Shown piece after piece: positions 24,330 through 36,300 of a DNA stretch of 64,000 nt. The stretch's first letter is position 1. Every line of letters begins with the position of its first letter. Source of the stretch: Pterobdella sp. o SKG-2022 (Eukaryota; Annelida; Clitellata; Hirudinida; Piscicolidae); contig OZ038321.1 of NCBI GenBank assembly GCA_964035795.1, positions 10,178,285-10,242,284 on the forward strand, in the 5' to 3' direction. The translations under genes and the position numbers were made by a program. The notes beneath the pieces are model-generated. The model was not told the DNA's origin, searched no databases, and saw nothing but the letters and a program-made list of their open reading frames with translations.

Positions 24330-25450
24330 TCGCTTCTTTCTAGTTTGAAATCTGACCCGATTCTGTTGGCTATGTAAACTCCTTTTACAAGATTTTATTT
24401 TTATTGCTTAGGTATCGCCGACGTCTCGGTAATTTACTTTTTATTTTGTACCACTAAATATTTGGGTGTCCAAGAATTTTTCAATCATATCTATATGAAA
24501 AAAGTTGAACGTTGGAAAAGACAGTCTTTGTTTTTCTTTTTTCTGTGTCGTTTACATATCACGTAAAATAGTTGGTTTTGACTACTTTTTTGTTTATATT
24601 GTTCAAGAAGCAACCGGAAAACAACAGATAAAAGGCCCTCTGTCAAACTGTTCCTATAGCTTTCCATTTGTTAAAAAAAAAATCTGTGGTGGCTTTCGAC
24701 AAGTTTTGTTAATATCTGTCGGTTGCACAGAAGGGAGTTTTCCTAATTCATATATTTCTTTGGTGGTTTCTCGGATCGGAACATTAGTGATGATGTCATA
24801 ATAAACATCTTCCTCGTCATGTTGGAATGAGGGTGAACTGTTTGAAAAAGAAAGAAAGGATTGCCTGTTGGATATTGTAAATTGATTTTCAGCTAAGGGT
24901 ATTCAGCAAAGAATTTAGCGATTGTGAAAGCAAGTACTCATTTAATCAAAATATCGCAACTTTTCAGCGGATTTTGAGGTTTTACCAATCAGAGTTAAAA
25001 CTTGGTTTTTGAAGTCGGGGAAAAAATAGCTCAAAAAACAGAACCGCGGTCAACCTTCTACTTCAAGCTATTTAGAGGATTTGCACGTAGTGAGTACTCT
25101 CACAATTTCAAAAAAATTGGAAAAACTTTTATTTTTAATTATTACAAGCAATTCAAACATTTTTGTTTAAATTTAAATTTGACGGTTGGTAACATTTCGA
25201 TCAATTATTAGACGTATTTTCAAATTCTTTTCATTAATAATTGATACTCTCGTATTTATGTTTTTACCAAAGCAAAAAATCTCGCCGGTAGTTTAGATAA
25301 AGGTCTGATGAAATTGTAGTCTCTCAAATTTCTAAGCAAGAAGCTTTGGAAAGACGTGATCTTTCAGGATAATATCTTCTGTAGGCACAAACTTTCTATT
25401 TCTTTATCTATCAACTTTTGTACCATGCTTTGATAATCGATGACAAAACT
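24330..25450 (-). pseudogene. Third Penelope-like fragment, strongly decayed
   Basis: The DNA at 24340-24480 aligns with the Penelope copy at 20130-20300 (shared TTTGAAATC, then a TCGCCGA/TCACCGA block, then GTGTCCAA). The DNA at 25270-25440 aligns with 20880-21060 (CTCGCCGG/CCTAGCAGG, GGAAAGACGTGA/GGAACGATGTGA, ATCTTCTGTAG/ATCCTCAGCTTG). The order and - orientation are the same. No frame remains. Confidence 0.55.
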
Positions 25451-25779
25451 TGAAAGACAAAAAACGAAATATTACATTATTGACTTGTTTGTTGTACTTA
25501 CTTTGAGATTCAGGCTATTGTACTTCATAACGACAATACTCGAGTCTGTCGCCTGTGAAAATAGTGATGTTGCAAATCTTTCATCGACAGAATAATCCTT
25601 CTAAGGTACGCTTCCTTTTCTAGCTTTTTTGCAAATTCAGAATTAAAGCATGGAGCGGAACGAAGGTAGGTTAATTTTGGAATTGAAAAACTGTTTTAAC
25701 AAAATGCATCATGGGGATCGGTTTCCATTAATCTTTCATTCTTTTCAAATCTTCTAATTTATGGGATAAAAATGTTTAA

Positions 25780-26460
25780 ATTGTTGACTGATGAATTGGA
25801 GAATTATAGATTATTAATTTTTAAATGCTTCATTCTTGAAATTAATGAATTGAACTTAGTTAAAATATGGGGTGATTGATTGTTCGGGTTAATAAAAAAC
25901 AGTTCGCATTTTAAAGTTTGTTTAAAATCCGAAAGTTTCTTTAGCGTTTATAATTTTATTAAAATCCGTCAATACGCCTTCAACACTTCTGGCCAAAGTT
26001 CCATCATCTAGGTACTAAATGTTTAGTTCACTTTTGCATTCATTAATCAAGTTTTGGATGGCAAAAGAAAACAAAAATGGGCCCTGTTGTACACCTTCTT
26101 GAGATGAAAGGAAGCTGTCTCCATAGAAAAAAATGGAGGGACAAACAATTCTGTATTAGTAGGTAATTGCTTTTGAATTTCCTTAAGAATTACGTTCCTT
26201 CTAATTGAATTAAACGCATTTTAAAAATCTATTTTCAAAATTATTTCATTTTCAGATTTGCAACCATGTTGATTTTTATTGAAAATATATTTTCTAAGTG
26301 AATGGGCGGCTACTTCGGCTTTTGAAGAAGTGCCTTCTCCTAGTTAATGAGGTTTGAATATGGCTGATAGAAAATTTGACAATTTTTGCATTATAGTTTT
26401 TGCCACGAGCCTTCTTAGAGTATTTCCCACTCCAAATCACCGTCAGTAAACATTTTTCAG
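25780..26460 (-). pseudogene. LINE RT fragment of another family
   Basis: On -, it reads VGNTLRRLVAKTIM (about 26440-26390), IDFKNAFNSIRRNVILKEIQ (motif A, about 26235-26175), SQEGVQQGPFLFSFAIQNLI (about 26105-26045), and YLDDGTLARSVEGVLTDFNK (about 26015-25960). Motifs A, B-like and C are in the right order; Y-L-D-D keeps both catalytic Asp, while the usual G-D-P-L after G-V-Q-Q is changed. Both ends are missing and there are stops. Confidence 0.7.
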
Positions 26461-26579
26461 AGACATAATCAAAGGAATTTAAATAGTGGCAAAATTAAAT
26501 CTAAAAAAGAAGAGATCAATAAAAAGATATGAGAATAGGAAATTAACTACAAACTGAATAATGAACGAAAATAGAATTT

Positions 26580-26625
26580 TTAAAAAATATTCAGAGATAT
26601 ATATATGTATATATATATATATTGT
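26580..26625. repeat. (TA)n-rich microsatellite
   Basis: Short interrupted TATATG/TA runs between about 26597 and 26622. Confidence 0.7.
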
Positions 26626-26899
26626 TATAAAATAAAAAAGCAGGAGAGAACGAAACACAAGTATACGCCAAACTAAGAAGACACCGCACAGCGAATTGCC
26701 TGAACATTACCACGAACAATGGTCAGTGACAAACTTTCAAAAAACCGTTTAGATTCTCTGGGGTCATCTTTAGGCTTAGATATGCGTTTCCCCAAATCGG
26801 AAAATGTGAAAAAACATGAAAACCAAAGATACCAGAGGTTTCAACCGCTCTGGCATCTCGCATTCTTCAGACGTAGACTATGGAATTGCGCCTGTTGAA

Positions 26900-27240
26900 G
26901 AACTTGTCGTGAACCGTCTGTTATGGCTGTAGAGACCGATCTTTGATTTGCAGTTGGCCACAGTTTAGGCAGGTGAAGACTGGTGCGTTGTTTTGTTGTT
27001 CAACGGATGTGTGCTGGCTGGTTTTTCCTCTGAAGTTTTTTAACTGCTGCTTGTTCAGCCATTTTCCATTCACCATAGGACAGCCCTTGAATACTGTAGA
27101 TTTCCACGCTGATCTGTTTGCAGCAAGTTTTTCCATATTGTCTGTGTCTATACCGCATGTTTTCATGTCACGCTTGCAGACATCCATGAAACGAAGATGT
27201 GGACGACCTTTCTTGCGCTTGCCTTTAAATACTCAAAAAA
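26900..27240 (-). pseudogene. RTE-type LINE C-terminus with Cys2 finger
   Basis: On - it reads KGRPHLRFMDVCKRDMKTCGI, then LAANRSAWKSTVFKGC, and FTCLNCGQ near the end. A D-V-C-K-R-D-L-K block, an R-x-x-W block and a C-terminal C-x-x-C finger are typical of RTE-like LINEs that carry a C2H2-like tail. Only this C-terminal part is present. Confidence 0.65.
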
Positions 27241-27629
27241 ATCGTTTAGCATAATTGCATGCCTATTACTTGGTAGCATATATAAAGATTGTGGTGCTGA
27301 GTCGCATGCATATATATATTTTCTGTTTGGAGTTGAACCCGTTTTTTTCTTCATTAAAGCATAAATTGGAGGGAATGTATTAGACCTTCTAATTGCATAT
27401 GTTATAAAGTTGTTACCTTAAGAGAGCGTGCTTGAAATCACAAACCAGTGTACCCCATTCTGATGTCAATTGCTCATTATTAAATAAAACAAACCTCCAC
27501 AAGCATCGTGAGCCAATTAGAGATAGGTTGGATGTCGGTGTAAAGCGTGTAATTCCTCACGTTTTGGAGCATAGGCTGTCCCTTGGGAACAGTCTTTTAG
27601 GATAAAAGTATAAGTTGGAAAATCAAATG

Positions 27630-27835
27630 ACCATTTTGGACTACTATTATGAACTTTTGTTAAGTTGTACCATTTTGTAAAATTTGACTACCATTATAAA
27701 GTATTCTTGTGAAATTGGACTACTATAAAGAAAAAAACTATAAAAATATTAAAAAAAAATTTTATTGATCGATTAATTGATACTATTATGAAGTATTTTG
27801 TACAATTGGACTACTAAAGAGTAGTAGAATTATTC
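27630..27835. repeat. Degenerate tandem repeat around TGGACTACTA
   Basis: TTGGACTACTATTATGAA, TTTGACTACCATTATAAAG, TTGGACTACTATAAAG, ATACTATTATGAAG and TTGGACTACTAAAGAG occur in succession with TTTTGTAAAATT-like linkers. The unit is about 30-45 bp and much decayed. Confidence 0.6.
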
Positions 27836-27839
27836 TCAA

Positions 27840-28590
27840 AATAAATATTGACAAATTGTTTTTCTTTTAATAAAAAATGTTGTTGACCAAGAACTGAAAA
27901 AAAAGAAAAAGAAGATGGATTGGTATCAAGAGAGTATGAATGGGCATAACGGAGGAATCCACAGTGATGATTTTAATGTGAAACATAGTAAGAGTGCAAG
28001 GAGTTCTCCTCAGTAACTTCATACAACTTGTCTATCTCAGCTTTATCACTATTGGAAACGGTATGCGAGCTGGAGATCTCCACAGACAATTATGTTGCAA
28101 ACTTCCAGATGATTTATCAACTTTCCATAACTTCTTCCTCAACCGTCCGAACATTGGTTGTCCCCCTAAATCTGTTTTTATAAACCAAGTTAAATATGAA
28201 ATTAGAAAATTACCTTCAAGGTTAAATTAGTGAAATTTTCTATTAAGAGTAAATTGTATTTTAAAACATTTAATTAAAATTTCATATGAATGAAAATTTA
28301 TTTAAACCAAAGGTATGAATGAAATTCCTATTAAAAATCCCTAAAACTTAAAAAATGTAATAAGATTGATGGGCCAAGCATTGAAAAGTTTAATGAAAAT
28401 GAACCTTAAATTTATTAGTGAGCACCATGTATCTCGACTTTCAAGAATCTGAAATAACATCAAATGAGCCATTAACATCTGCATTAATATATAAAATAAA
28501 GATAAATTAAATTATTCTGTTAAAAATTCTCAATTTATAATTAAAACTTTCAATTAAAATAAGCAGTGGCTATTTACAAAAAAAAACGAA
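27840..28590. other. No recognised gene
   Basis: A 78-codon open frame on + at 27994-28227 has no motif I know. The rest is AT-rich and non-coding in appearance. Confidence 0.35.
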
Positions 28591-28700
28591 ATTTATTCTG
28601 AGCGCAAACGTCGCAAAACCGAGCGTTAATAAAAATGGTGTCCAAATTTCTATGTAAAAGCTGTAAATGTAAATGGTTAAACTTCCGTGGCCCGCTTTAT
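28590..28700 (+). repeat. Dispersed repeat, partial copy
   Basis: GAGCGCAAACGTCGCAAAA and the following GAGCGTTAATAAAAAT match 45915-45960 almost exactly, and the similarity runs on through CTGTAAATGTAAATGG. It is a partial copy of the repeat described at 45560-45995. Confidence 0.65.
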
Positions 28701-29254
28701 AACCATAGTTAATAAATAACTTTTTTTCGCTAATGTTTTATGACAAGGCTAAACTTATCGAAAATTATAGCTATTTATTTTGCTCAATAAAATTTACTAA
28801 AGTTCTCTCATTATTTGACGTAAAAAGTTGTCAAAAATTTCATTATAAATAAATTTAAGATGTCTTTAAAAAGTTACATTGTTTCAGTAGTTTCACAATT
28901 TTTTTGAAAGCCTATGATTGGTTCATCAACTATAGGCTCGCGCTTAAAGCTATGCAATGTTTTTAATGTGAGCTCGAAGTGCCTGTGTTTAACTATAGTT
29001 CGCGTTTTTTAGTCACGCTGTTCAAACTTTATAATGGATGTTATATAATCATGCATTTTCACATTTATTTGCACTAATTAATATATTTTTACTCTTCTAT
29101 ATTACAGATAATTACTTTCTTTCATAGAAAAAAAATTTGAAAATATAAACGCAAGTTTTTTTATAGAATTATTGTTATGCGAGGAATCTTGAGGGGTTTT
29201 ATAAAAAAGGATTTCAAAAGGGTAAAAATTTATTGAGAGGCTTAAATTTTTCAC

Positions 29255-29480
29255 CGTTGATCTCATGGTAAACATTAAAGGTGCACTCAGACAAGCGACC
29301 AAGAAAAAGCTAGTCAAGACCTTGATTGTAAAGTGTGGTGTTGTATGAAGCAAAAAAGTGGACTATTCGCCAAAAGGAAGAATAAGGAGAGAAATGCTGG
29401 ATGACATGATGAAAAAGAAAGGCTGAAAATAAAAGAAGATGGAAATACCTGGTTTGAGGAACCTGCCAATGGCAAGATAA
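29255..29480 (+). pseudogene. LINE C-terminal scrap
   Basis: On + it reads VNIKGALRQATKKKLVKTLI, then VVLYEAKKWTIRQKEE and later EMLDDMMKKKG. This fits the post-RT region of RTE-type LINEs, where a K-x-L-V-K-T-x-V block precedes a Y-G-x-E-T-W-T block. A piece between the last two blocks is missing. Confidence 0.5.
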
Positions 29481-30331
29481 TTATGATGATGTTACTAATT
29501 AAATTATTTAAATGAATTTCATTAACAGTTATCTCTTGTAAAGACTATCATTGATTTCAATATTATTTCTTTAATAATTTTTTCATAGTTTTTGATTTTT
29601 ATATTGAATAATTTATTTTAATCAATATATTTTTATTAACCAGTGTTATTATAATGTTTCATGTTATAGTTGAACATAAAGAATTACAGCTTATTTTAAA
29701 TAAATATTTTTGAAAATTTTCAAGTTCAATTTCAAATAAATGCCTGTAATGTTGGAAATTTTATTTCTATAATATAATATTTACGACGAATCCTAAAGAT
29801 ACTAAACCTCGTAAGTTTCAAGTAATTCAGTTCAATAATTTCTTCACAAAAATTTTTGCTATAATTAAGCTTTACGTGTGCTCTTCATTTAGTAGATGCA
29901 AATAAAGAGAAATCTTTATTAACATAAAAAAATTAAATAATCCATTAATATACTTGAATAATTGAATATAATTCAACTTTTTGAAAAATCTTTTTTAATT
30001 TTTATCAACCAATTAAATCCTTCTTTGTGATTTTGTCGAGATGTGCGTGAAGGCTCCGTTAATAAACTTTCTTTCAAGTTTTTATACTTGATAATGTGAG
30101 TTCAACTTACAATGATCCATGAGTTTTGCATTCCAATACAAATGGAATATACTTTTTTTGTGCATTTTTAAATATTTCCAATAAACTATATTTCAGACTA
30201 AATTCCAATTATTCAAATTTCAAATTTTTTTTTCATTTTGAAATTTTTAACTGTTTCAAGTTTTTTCAATTTTAAGCTTTTTCACTTTTAAGCTTGAAAA
30301 TAATCGTTCGTTTATCCGCTCTTCTAAAAAA

Positions 30332-30355
30332 ATGGCTTTTAGCAAGAAACCTAAC
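30332..30355 (+). CDS. SF3B6: SF3B6 coding exon 1
   Basis: Encodes MAFSKKPN. The ATG follows an A run (CTTCTAAAAAAATGG), and the exon ends at a GTAAAG donor. The next intron, 30356-30414, is only 59 bp and ends in TTTTTTACAG. This exon was chosen because it restores the usual short N-terminus before RLPPEV. Confidence 0.88.
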
Positions 30356-33300
30356 GTAAAGATTATTTTTAATAAATTTGATAGATTCTTTTTCATTTGT
30401 TCAATTTTTTACAGGTTCGTTTGCCCCCAGAAGTCAATAGAATCTTATACATCAAAAATTTACCCTATAAAATAACAGCGGATGAAATGTATGATATTTT
30501 TGGAAAGTATGGAGCTATTAGACAAATCAGAATGTTAGTTGAATTGAATGTATTTTCACGAATTCTGTGTTTTCATTTAATTTTCAATTTTATTTTTATG
30601 AATATATTTACGCTTCAAAATTAGATAGATAGCAAAGTTTAAAATCTGGTTTCAATTTTTAATATTTTCCATTTACACAAAAATTTTTGCATGTTGTATA
30701 CTCTTAATCTGATACATCTTCCTGTCTAAAACATTTTTTTTACCTACTGCAATAATTTCCATACTATTTTGTTCTAATTTAATCTTTAGTTTACTTTTCT
30801 TCAATAGTTTACGATACTATTTTGGTCTTCAACTTAATTTTTGGCTTACTCTTTTTTGAAACCATACATTTCAAAAATGAATGATCTTGTTAATACATTC
30901 TTTTCATTCTTCCTCATTACTTGACCAAACTTTTACTTCACTAGCTTAGTTGATGTCCTCAAAATTTTTCTTTAACCTAGCCAATCAATCATTTTTGAAG
31001 CTATCTGATAATCTATTTTATAATATCTCTCTTATTACCCTAACCATATAGTTCTTTCTGGTCTCTTGAAATATCCAAGACACCAAACCTCACTACCATA
31101 TAGCATTAATGATCTAACATAGCTTGCATAAACTTGTCTTTTGATTTTACATGGAAAGCTTTCAAATAATATAATATTGCTACATTTTTTAAGCTTTGCT
31201 TAGTCTGCTCTCATTCTTGCAGTTACCCTGTTTTGAAATCTTGGCTAGAATGAACTTTACATCCCAAATGCAGAAAAAAAAAGCACTATTTATTACCTTT
31301 GCATAAAGATTTTACATTTTGTGTTTCTTTAAGTTCATACTACTTTCATATTTAAGAACTCTTAAATTCTTAGCTAGTCTCGCATAAACTTTTGGAATCT
31401 TTGCATACTTAGCATGTATTTAAGAATTGCATTAATGAGTTGGCCATTACTGCCCATGGATCTACTTTACTTTTCTGCAGACCACTTATCATGACTAGTT
31501 TTCAAAATATTGATTCTCAAACCTTTTTTTTTAAAACTTACTAAAACACACAATTTTTCCAATGACCATTTGCACAAGGATGATTCTATTAGATACTCCA
31601 TCACCTCGAACACTTTTTTACACCACTTTTCAGCCAGAAGAATTTCAACACTACTTTCATCATCCTCTTAGCCAAAGAACATATACCAAAAGTCTGTCTG
31701 CAGTTAGTTTCAAGTTGATCTTTCACAGATCGTGGGCTTGGGTTATGTCTTGAAAATGTCTAAGACAGTGAAATAGAGAAAGAGGGTTAGATCATGGAAA
31801 GAAGTCAGCGACCCCTTGAAAAAGGGAAAGATGCTGACTATTATGAAGTAAAGCTATCTTTATAAGTATACGTAGCTTTTTGTCTTTTTTGGATTTGAAA
31901 GCTTGGTTGGGTGCCAAGAAAAGAAATTGAGTGGGTGCTGAGAAAGAATATGAAGGACTATTTCATTAATTTCTATTTACAAATGAGCGAAAAAGCAGGT
32001 TCAGGTGGAAATGTACTCTTGAAACAATTTGATGTTTTTAGGTGCCCATTAAGGATTGTGTTTTTCACCGTTTTTGGTTGCATTATTACTAGATGTACTG
32101 ACGGGAGAAAGGCGCTCTATATGGACTGCTTTGTGCATCATGACTTAGTCATAAAACACAGGAAACAAAACTCATACGTTTGTAGGCAGTCTGATTAAAA
32201 AGAATAACCCTGGTAAAACCAAGATTATGGAGTGTGGTGGTGGTAGTTGAGTTATTGTTATTTTCAAGATTATCCCGTTTGTGTATGGTAATAAAGTAAC
32301 GCGTGCAGTGTTAGACTTAAAAGAAATTGGTTCATGTGCGGTGAAATGAGACAATTCTTACAGAATAAATATGAGTTTTGAATGAAGGGTTTGTAGGAAT
32401 CATATCATTGGGGAATGTAACGATGTTTTCGTTGGTTGTTTGAGTGAGTTGGGATGAGTTGATAATTCCTGTTATCTAGGCGACAGTTTAAATGGTGTTG
32501 GAGGAAGCAAACTAACTTCTACAAAGAAAGTAGGGCTGGGCTGGGAAGCAATCAACAGTATGTTTTTTGTGTTGTGTGGTAAAAGGCTAAAGTGAAATAT
32601 CAAAGGTCAAATTTCTAAAACATGCGTGTAACATTTACTAACATAGTGCTCGGAAACTTTGGTGGTAAGATACATTTCAGGAATTACTTTGAGAAGAGCA
32701 AAAAAAACGAATGATTTGATAATGAGTGATCTTCAGCTGTCAGATGGAGTCAGTACATAGGAGTTTATTAGGTTTGAATAACAAAATTATTGAAATTGTG
32801 AGGCAAGGATGTTTGAGGTGGTTGAGCCTCGTTGTAAGAAAAGAGTATGATGATTGTGTAAAACAGGCGTGGGTTTTTGAGGTTTTTGGTAATAAAAAAA
32901 AGGAAATACATGACGGCAAACATTTTTCGTAGACTTGGGTTAGTATTTAAAGATGCTTATGAGAGTTTTAAGTGGAGGGAGACCGTAAGGTTATTGAGAA
33001 AAGTCAGTTACCCCATGGAAAAGAGAAAGATGTTGTTCACCGTATTTGAAAACCTTCGTTTTCCTCTGATATGGTTACTCGCACATCCTGACATCACCCG
33101 TTTGGACTTTGAGGCTTACCTCTACTCTTCAGATGCTATTAAAGTAGATGTTTTATATTTCAGCCAAGTATTCTGTTTATTGCTTTTATGGTAAAAACTT
33201 CCATTCTATCAATAAATTTCTTCAACACAATTTTTCAAATTTTTCCATACTTATATGTGGCTGCTTTCCACGTGGTATTTGTTTTAATAGTGTAGGCTGT

Positions 33301-36300
33301 AATTCGATTTTTCGTGAAGGTTGGAAAAGTTTGGTGCATAAAAGTTTTGTGGTATAAGCAGCGGCTTATAGATAGATCCATCATTCAGATGTGTTTGATA
33401 TTTGGGTACTGCACGACCAGTGGATGGTAGAAAAATAACTGAAGTCCAAATGAGTAATGACAAGCTGGAAGTTGTTACTGGCTTATATTATCTTGGTGAC
33501 ATGATTTCTGCTGGGAGGGGGGCTGCGAACTTTCTTCAATCATTTGATGAAAATCTGATTAGATTGAGTTTCGTCAACATCCACTTCTCACCAATTCTCA
33601 TCTACTTTTCACAACCAGAGGTCAAATTTACAACACGTACGTCAGGTCTGTGATGCTGTACTTTTTTGAAACTTGGAGCTTAAGAACACCTTCCCAGAAC
33701 CGATTGAAGTGCAATGACTTGCTTATGATCCGATGGTTTTGCAAAGCCAAGGTTGAAGACAGAATAAGCGCAGAAAAATTTCACGCAAAACTTGGTTATC
33801 AGAACATAGAATCGGCGTTGCGTTGTGATAGGTTGAGGTGGTTTGATCATAAGACGCGCAGCTCAGGTTGGCTCTCAAAAGTTAGAGATTTCAAAGTGAT
33901 TGGTGTTAAAAGACCCGGTATGCCAAAGATGACAGGGGAAGAGTTGTTGAAGAACGATAGGGCAATGATCAATTTGACGGAAATTGACCCCCACTACCGC
34001 CTTACGTAGAAAAGAACTGTTTTCAAAAAAGCCCTTCTCTCAGCTGAGGAAAATGGGCTTTAAACAGAATAATTATATGTGATAAACGTTATCGTCACAG
34101 CCCCGTTCATTTCTCATCTGTCTTCTATCTGAAACTACTTTCAATAATTTATGATCATCTTCAATTTTTCTGGCATTTAGTAAATCTGTTTCCCTCTCGT
34201 CATTACAGTCTTTTTTTGATCCCTATCACTCCACTCTGTGACTTTAAAGGAAATGGTGGTATAAATATTATGTTTTTTCAAAATTTAACAATAAAACGCT
34301 CGTAAGATATCCACCTTTAACGCCTATACAGTGTCATTAGACCGATTTTGTTTTTTCCGAGTTTTTTATTGAAAAAAATTACCTAAACTTGGTTCAAAAT
34401 GTATTTCAATATATTTTTTTCTTTATATTTTTTTGGCCCGTATATCTCAGCTAGTAGAGCGTTAGATTAATTTTTTTAAAGTTACTTGGAACGATCTCGT
34501 GCTGGGCCGATAATTAGCACGTTTTACAGTGTGTATTCGCGTCTAACCCATAAAATGGGACTATAAAGACGATAAAAAATGGAAAAACATTTTTTTTGGA
34601 AAAAATATTGTTGTTCACAGGCGTCGATTTATACCAAACTTACCCCCTGGAATTTAAAGCTGCATTTTTTAATAACCTGGCTCAGCTAGCAGGTATCGGA
34701 AAATTGATATTTTTATATCGTTTTCATTAAGCTTGAAAACGAAAATCATCATCATAGTTATTCTGTCATCGTAAAACTCCAGAAGCAACCTAACTTTCTC
34801 ATTTCTTTCACCAATGCCAAAACCTCCGTGAACTCCACCAAACCCATCAATTTGCTTACCAACATGCCCATTGAAATCACTTAAACAAATCAAAAACACT
34901 TTTTCATTCGGACCACCACAACCTTTAGTCATATCACAATAAAATTTTCTTTTTTCTTCTAAATTTCTCCCACACTGAGGCGCGTAAGCACTAACTACTC
35001 TTATTATAGGGTTTTTCAATTCAATTCAAAATCTTTGCAATTGCCTACCAAATCTTTGCAATTGCTTACCAAATTTTTGCAATTGACTTTCAAATCTTTG
35101 CATTTGCGCACCAAATCATTGCATTTGCTTACAAAATTTTTGCAATTGATTACCAAATTTCAAAAAAAAATTAATTATATCACAAAAGTAGCAAAACTTA
35201 AATTCTTTATTCATTGTGGCGTTATCAACAGTTCTTTGATAGACCTTTTATTCAAGGGTGACGCAAATTGAGACAGTAGACATACATAAATATGATCTTT
35301 CGGCCTTCCATACATACCGCTACATTTCTTGTGAAGTTAGAGGGAACATGTGGAGCTAAAAATCAATTTAATGCCAACATTGCGACACACTACAAGCAAA
35401 ATTTCAAAAAAAACCCTTATATTCTCGGAACCAAGAATTATGAGTGGTTTTTTTGTAGTTTAATCGCAATTTTTAACTTTCTATTTGCAATTAAAATTTT
35501 TCAAATTTGGATATTTGATCGTTTAGTGCTTCTGAAGTCAAAACCAAGTCATAAACATATAAAATTTCACCGCGTCTAAATTATTTGGAGATAGCCTCCA
35601 AAAATAGAATAAAAAATGGAGGGCTTACTAAAAATTTAGTTCTTTATTAATACGTAAATACTTTTGAACCGCGCTTACAGTCCATTCTTAAACTCCGTGC
35701 ATTGCCTACCTTATTACTGTGCGGGACTAATGAATTATGATAAGATTTTACTTATAGAAAGTTTCATCTGGTTTTGAAAAAAAATTTATAACTTGAAAAA
35801 AATATATGAAATTCAAGTTCATAAGGAAACAATCTTCGGCTGCATTCATCCACATTTACGCAGATGAAAAATAAATAATCATACGATGTCTGAAAAACTA
35901 CATATGTGAATAAACTTTTGTGTTTTTGTTAATACATTAAGATGTAATTTTTTACTTGTTTCGCCATTTCATGTTGTTAGATTAAATTATTTACCAAGTA
36001 TAATGCGGTTTAATCCCGAATATAATAAGTGTGGACGGGTTTAGACCATTTAAAAGACATTTTTCGCAATTTTATATACTTCTCATTTTCATTTCTTCTT
36101 ATCTATATATCTTATATCAAGAAAATATGGAGAAAATTTGTTAAAAACACGATGCCTATAAACATAGGATTATTATTATTAGGGCTGGTGACTGATGTCG
36201 CCTCAATGTTGGAGGAACCCCTCTCTTGACATCTTCCACTGCTTCCTGTCATTTGCCGCAGCCATCCAGTTGACTCCATAGTATTTTTTTTCAAAGAATC

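Noticed and set aside
27994..28230. 78-codon open frame as a gene
   Set aside because: No motif, no splice context, and the length is not exceptional given many such frames.
34434..34515. tRNA gene on +
   Set aside because: B box is decayed and the downstream text matches the SINE body at 14.8 kb.
35028..35153. CRISPR-like array of 21-bp repeats
   Set aside because: The units abut without spacers, in a eukaryotic intron; it is a minisatellite.
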